From: Stenotrophomonas rhizophila
GTDB lineage: Bacteria; Pseudomonadota; Gammaproteobacteria; Xanthomonadales; Xanthomonadaceae
Reading direction: 5' to 3'
NCBI RefSeq assembly: GCF_000661955.1
Contig: NZ_CP007597.1
Coordinates: 4,177,228 to 4,241,227, forward strand
Length of the DNA stretch: 64,000 nucleotides
Part shown: positions 60,397-64,000 of the stretch, in pieces
Layout of the letters: every line of letters begins with the position of its first letter
Numbering within the stretch: position 1 is the stretch's first letter
Made by a program: the position numbers and the translations under genes
The notes under the pieces: generated by a model
Database searches by the model: none
What the model saw: the letters and a program-made list of their open reading frames with translations, nothing else
What the model was told of the DNA's origin: nothing

Positions 60397-61761
60397 AGCC
60401 AGCCCACCCATCGTCAGATCGGCCTGCGCCTGCTGAAGCTGCGGGAGCAGCGCGGCTACAGCCAGGTTGAGCTGGCCCGGGCGCTGGGGCTGTCGGCCAG
60501 CTACCTGAACCAGATGGAGCGCAACAAGCGCCCGCTGACGCCGGCGGTGCAGCAGAAGCTGCGCGAGGTGTTGGGCGACGTTTCCGGGCTGTTCGATGTG
60601 GATGAACCCGGCGCGTTGCAGGAAGCGTTGAGCGACACCCTGCGCGACCTGGGCCTGGACGACGTGAGCAGCACCGAGCTGCGCGCCATGGCCGGCAACC
60701 TGCCGCAGGTGAGCCAGGCCCTGCTGGACCTGCACCGCCGCCATCTGGCGCTGCGCGAGCACGCGGCCGCCCTGGAGTTCCAGCTGGGCGACGTGCATGC
60801 CGGGCAGGCGCTGCCGGCCGGCGACCAGGTGCGCGACTTCTTCAACCGCATGCACAACCACATCCCCGAGCTGGACGACCTGGCCGAGCAGCTGTTCGGC
60901 GAATGGGGGCTGGTGGCCGGGCACGTGGCGCCGCGGCTGCGCCAGCTGCTGGCCGACCGTCACGGGGTGCTGGTGGAGGTGGCGCCGCTGCAGGCCGGTC
61001 GCGAGAAGCGGGTCTATGACGGGGGCAGCCGCACGCTGTGGTTGCCCGACTACCTGGAGCCGGGCCAGCAGGCGTTCCAGATGGCCGCCGAGCTGGCGCT
61101 GCTGGGCTATGCGGCGCAGATCGATGCGGTGATCGCCCGCGCCGGCTTCCGCGAACCGGAGCAGATCGCGCAGGCGCGGATCGGCATGTCCAACTACTTC
61201 GCCGGCGCGCTGGTGATGCCGTATGCGCAGTTCCTGCGTGCGGCCGAGCACAGCAGCTATGACATCGATGCGCTGGCGCACCGCTTCGGGGTGGGCTTTG
61301 AAGCGGTGTGCCATCGGCTGAGCACGCTCGCGCGGCGCAGTGCGCCGGGGTTGCCGTTCTTCTTCATCCGCGTGGACCGGGCCGGCAATGTGTCCAAGCG
61401 CCACTCGGCTACCGACTTCCACTTCTCGCAGGTGGGCGGCTCGTGCCCGCTGTGGATCGTGTACGAGGCGTTCAACCAGCCGGGCCGGGTGCTGACCCAG
61501 ACCGCGCGCATGCCCGACGGGCGCCGCCACTTTTGGCTGGCGCGGCAGGTGAGCAGCGGCCCGATCGGTCACGGGCAACCGCGCAAGACCTTCGCGGTGG
61601 CGCTGGGCTGCGACCTGCAGCATGCCGAACGGCTGATCTACTCGCGCGGCCTGGACATCCAGAGCCCGGGCAACTCGGTCTCCATCGGCCCGGGTTGCCG
61701 CGTGTGCCCGCGCGAAGATTGCATGCAACGCGCGTTCGCGCAGCTACCAGGCCGCGGGTAG
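60364..61761 (+). CDS. XRE-type short-chain acyl-CoA-sensing regulator (ScfR/PrpR-RamB family)
   Basis: 465 residues. The N-terminal helix-turn-helix (GLRLLKLREQRGYSQVELAR, ALGLSASYLNQMERNKRPL) is followed by an IrrE/ImmA-type domain (FNRMHNHIPELDDLAEQLFG) and a DUF2083 domain ending in GPGCRVCPREDCMQRAFAQL, whose Cys set binds an Fe-S cluster in PrpR-type proteins. Position next to mmsA makes a valine-catabolism role likely. No ribosome site precedes the ATG at 60364; GTG codons at 60382 and 60391 are alternatives. The TAG stop lies in a GTAG palindrome. Confidence 0.88.
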   Translation: MPATILVNSVNSQPTHRQIGLRLLKLREQRGYSQVELARALGLSASYLNQMERNKRPLTPAVQQKLREVLGDVSGLFDVDEPGALQEALSDTLRDLGLDDVSSTELRAMAGNLPQVSQALLDLHRRHLALREHAAALEFQLGDVHAGQALPAGDQVRDFFNRMHNHIPELDDLAEQLFGEWGLVAGHVAPRLRQLLADRHGVLVEVAPLQAGREKRVYDGGSRTLWLPDYLEPGQQAFQMAAELALLGYAAQIDAVIARAGFREPEQIAQARIGMSNYFAGALVMPYAQFLRAAEHSSYDIDALAHRFGVGFEAVCHRLSTLARRSAPGLPFFFIRVDRAGNVSKRHSATDFHFSQVGGSCPLWIVYEAFNQPGRVLTQTARMPDGRRHFWLARQVSSGPIGHGQPRKTFAVALGCDLQHAERLIYSRGLDIQSPGNSVSIGPGCRVCPREDCMQRAFAQLPGRG

Positions 61762-62140
61762 CGTCGACCGTTGGTCGCCTTGCATCCGGCTCCAGGAATG
61801 CTCAACCCCGATGCGAAGGGCAGCCGACCAACGGTCGGCTCTACCTCCGGCGCCGGGAATGTTTGATCCGGAGGCGGGTAGAGTCGACCGTTGGTCGATT
61901 TGCATCCGACGCCAGGAATGCTGGACCCCGACGCGGGTAGAGTCGACCGTTGGTCGACTTGCATCCGACGCCAGGAATGCTGGACCCCGATGCGAAGGGC
62001 AGCCGACCAACGGTCGGCTCTACCGGGTGTATGCAGTTGATCGGGATGCGGTGTATGCAATCGATCGGGATGCGGTGTGTGCCATCGGTCGGGGTGGGCA
62101 TGCATGCGTTCCACCCGCGTAGAATCGACCGTTGGTCGAC
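61758..62140. repeat. Mosaic block of six GTAG palindromes in about 60-bp units
   Basis: Copies at 61758-61779, 61878-61899, 61937-61959 and 62119-62140 (plus) and at 61821-61844 and 62000-62023 (minus). Linkers such as TGCATCCGACGCCAGGAATG are repeated, giving a 57-63 bp period with alternating orientation. Between 62033 and 62105 a different 21-24 bp unit (GATCGGGATGCGGTGTATGC) occurs three times. Confidence 0.85.
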
Positions 62141-62147
62141 GTCTGCC

Positions 62148-62585
62148 CTAGTCCCAGAACACCGAGAAGACCTGGAAACCCTCGGCCGGCACGGGTGCTG
62201 CGGCATGCTGGCCGTATGGCCAGCCTGCGCTGGCGCCGTCCGATTCCAGGCCTTCCAGCCATGACTGCACGGTGGGCGCGTCAGCGGAGGTGAGGATGTG
62301 GATGTTCTCCGCTGCCGGCCAATCGGTGTCGTCTTCCAGTGCCATGCCCCAGTCCTGGTGCAGGCCGACATACACGCCCTGGACGTCCGGGCGCGCGGCG
62401 ATGGCCTGAAAGCGTGCGTGCAGCTCGCGGATGGGCGGGCGCCCGAACTCCCATTGGTTCGGCGCGATCGATTCTTCCTGATCATTGCCCGTGAAATACG
62501 CATCCAGCGGGACCACCGGCAGGTGGTCGGGGTCGAGCGCGTCGAGGTGTTCGAGTGTCTGCAGCAAGGCCATGCGTGGGGTCAT
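62148..62585 (-). CDS. Hypothetical cytosolic protein
   Basis: 145 residues, acidic, no signal peptide. Sequence features include LLQTLEHLDALDPDHLPVVP, a conserved-looking WEFGRPPIRELHARFQAIAA and aromatic C-terminus FQVFSVFWD. The ATG at 62585 (MTPRMALLQT) is taken because the ORF further up runs into repeat DNA. It lies isolated between two repeat blocks; no family is recognised. Confidence 0.65.
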   Translation of the reverse strand: MTPRMALLQTLEHLDALDPDHLPVVPLDAYFTGNDQEESIAPNQWEFGRPPIRELHARFQAIAARPDVQGVYVGLHQDWGMALEDDTDWPAAENIHILTSADAPTVQSWLEGLESDGASAGWPYGQHAAAPVPAEGFQVFSVFWD

Positions 62586-62637
62586 GCGGTTCCATCCTGG
62601 TGAGAGCGGTGCGTCAACGAGCATAAACGAGATGCGC

Positions 62638-62752
62638 AGCCGACCAATGGTCGGCTCTACCGGGCATGTCGCGTTTCATGAGCAGCCGACCAACGGTCGG
62701 CTCTACCGGTAATGCTGGGTTTCATGAGGAGCCGGCCAGCGGCCGGCACTAC
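62638..62752. repeat. Three minus-oriented GTAG palindromes
   Basis: 62638-62660, 62684-62706 (AGCCGACC/GGTCGGCT stems) and 62731-62752 (GCCGGCC/GGCCGGC stem), with a shared linker of the form CGGGCATGTCGCGTTTCATG. Confidence 0.85.
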
Positions 62753-62799
62753 CGGGCATGTCGCGTTCCATGCGTTGCCCGGCCGGCGCCCCTCCCGGC

Positions 62800-64000
62800 T
62801 CAGTAAATCGGCGTGACCTTCATCTGCGGCAGCGGGCGCGGTGCGCCGTCGGTGAGGTCGGGGCCGAGGTCTTCCCAGGCCTGGCCCTGCTCGACCATCA
62901 GCCGCCACAGCTGCTGGGAGGCGCGCCGCTTGTCCTCCGAGCCCAGCCGGTACGACGGCGGCGGCGGTTCGCCGGTGGCCACGCTCTGGTACGCGTCACG
63001 CCAGGCGGCCACGCGCTGCGCAGGATCGTCGGTGCGGGCGATCTCCAGCGTGTAGCGCTGGTAGGCCGAGGCCAGGTTGCGCCAGCGGATCCAGTAGTGG
63101 TTCTGGAAGGAGAAGCCGCAGAAGCGTTCGCCCGCCACGCTGCCCTTGGCGGCGATGCGGCTCAGCACGTCCTGCGGCATGTCCAGGTTCATGCCGCCTT
63201 CGTCGCCCTGCAGCGACACGTGCACGATGCGGTCGCGATACCCCGGTGCGCGGGCCTGCAGCACGTCGCGCCAGTTCTGCATGGTCGATACGATCGAGAA
63301 CAGGAAGCCGGACATCTCCGCAGCTGCCAGCGGCCGCGCAATGGCGTGGTAGCTGCGCTGCCAGCCCTGGCGGTTCTCGGTAGGCAGGAACACCGCCTGT
63401 TCAAGCTGCGCCTGCACGCCATGCCTGCCGGCGTCCAGCACGCTTACCGCATCGGCGTGGCGCGGGTACACCAGGTTGATGCCGAAGGTGGGCCAGCGCG
63501 GCAACGCCGCGTCGAACAGGTGGATGGGGAAGTTGCTGCTGATGCCACCATCGGAGAACCAGCACACCCGGAAGGCGGTGATCACCGGGCCACAACTCTG
63601 GCCGCCGCTGGTCAGGCCTTCCATGCTGTCGGCAACGTTGCTGTTGTCGTGCGGCGCGGACGCCTCGGGCTGCGGTTCACAGCGCCGCTCGCGACGCGCC
63701 GGTTCGTGCAGTGGTACCGCGCTGATCAACAGCGGGAAACTCAGGCTCATGCGCGTGGCCACCAGTACCGGCAGCTGATCGCCATCGACCAGACGGTAAT
63801 ACGCGCGACCATCGACCTGTTCGGGCGCGCCGGCCTGGGCCACCAGCCACTCCACCACGCTGGCCGGGAACAACTGCGCGAACTCGTCGCGCAGGAACCA
63901 GAAGTGCGCCGCATTGAACGGCAACGTGCGCGGCTCGGTATGCGACACGCAGGTGGTGATCATCTGCAGGCTGATGGCCTGCGCGCCGGCCGGCTCGCCG
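62800..64000 (-). CDS. Patatin-like phospholipase (partial, runs off right edge)
   Basis: The C-terminal 399 residues are visible; the frame is open to the window end with GEPAGAQAISLQM upstream of the first internal Met. The dyad Asp is in CWFSDGGISSNFPIHLFD, the DGG/A motif of patatins, and the nucleophile GxSxG must be in the missing N-terminal part. GVQAQLEQAVFLPTENRQGW and the ending DGAPRPLPQMKVTPIY are beyond the core. The family hydrolyses phospholipids or other acyl esters and may be secreted. Nothing about an operon can be said from this side. Confidence 0.85.
   Translation of the reverse strand, partial: GEPAGAQAISLQMITTCVSHTEPRTLPFNAAHFWFLRDEFAQLFPASVVEWLVAQAGAPEQVDGRAYYRLVDGDQLPVLVATRMSLSFPLLISAVPLHEPARRERRCEPQPEASAPHDNSNVADSMEGLTSGGQSCGPVITAFRVCWFSDGGISSNFPIHLFDAALPRWPTFGINLVYPRHADAVSVLDAGRHGVQAQLEQAVFLPTENRQGWQRSYHAIARPLAAAEMSGFLFSIVSTMQNWRDVLQARAPGYRDRIVHVSLQGDEGGMNLDMPQDVLSRIAAKGSVAGERFCGFSFQNHYWIRWRNLASAYQRYTLEIARTDDPAQRVAAWRDAYQSVATGEPPPPSYRLGSEDKRRASQQLWRLMVEQGQAWEDLGPDLTDGAPRPLPQMKVTPIY

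Noticed and set aside
61758..62140. Possible CRISPR array with about 60-bp period
   Set aside because: Repeat orientation alternates and the spacers are themselves repeated, so it is a duplicated palindrome block.

Overview
The window looks like chromosome from a Stenotrophomonas-type member of the Xanthomonadaceae. It is GC-rich and densely coded. Its intergenic gaps are packed with short palindromes that start with GTAG, the form known as SMAG repeats in Stenotrophomonas maltophilia, and the gene content (histone-like Lys/Ala repeat protein, birA-coaX-SPOR-tRNA-Thr block, PhoPQ, complete valine-degradation operon) fits that group. Organism assignment is inference from these features; no search was run.

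Layout. 1-4713 (minus): a type VI secretion cargo module, vgrG - TPR-type adaptor-like protein - 41-residue membrane peptide - Rhs protein with PAAR-like N-terminus that runs off the left edge. 4876-13442: histone H1-like protein, Do-type protease, a three-gene YqjD/YqjE-like membrane operon, AI-2E family permease, HAD hydrolase, M17 aminopeptidase. 13795-15473: catalase-like peroxidase coupled to cytochrome b561. 15716-20245 (minus): an ABC exporter (ATPase, permease) in one operon with a DesK/DesR-like two-component system. 20449-25088 (plus): a MacAB-like export operon (membrane fusion protein, ATPase, two FtsX-type permeases). 25547-28369: a TonB-dependent receptor.

28501-30234 is the most interesting part. 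A 180-bp MITE-like palindromic element is followed by a second, 99-bp one that is split by an intact IS110-family element. The IS ends can be placed to the base because a CT core dinucleotide is present at both junctions and removing the insert restores the palindrome. The 207-bp leader before the recombinase gene contains four short segments that match, in the order and polarity known for bridge RNAs, the left target, right target, left donor and right donor sequences. This looks like a readable programmable bridge-RNA element caught in its target.

30327-49777: two EamA exporters, a KgtP-like transporter, an M28 peptidase, an MBL hydrolase, trpS with a C-terminal YegP-like extension, CsbD and entericidin stress proteins, arginase, tRNA-Thr, SPOR protein, coaX, birA, mtfA, phoQ-phoP with a small secreted partner, and dusA. 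49939-51315: two lower-GC genes for exported proteins of unknown function. 51473-54513: CDF transporter and an AraC-type regulator divergent from ohr. 54735-60279 (minus): five translationally coupled or closely spaced genes that take isobutyryl-CoA to propionyl-CoA (valine degradation), divergent from an XRE/short-chain acyl-CoA sensing regulator at 60364-61761. The right edge holds a truncated patatin-like phospholipase gene.

Several genes end inside GTAG palindromes, so that the repeat supplies the stop codon or even the C-terminal residues.
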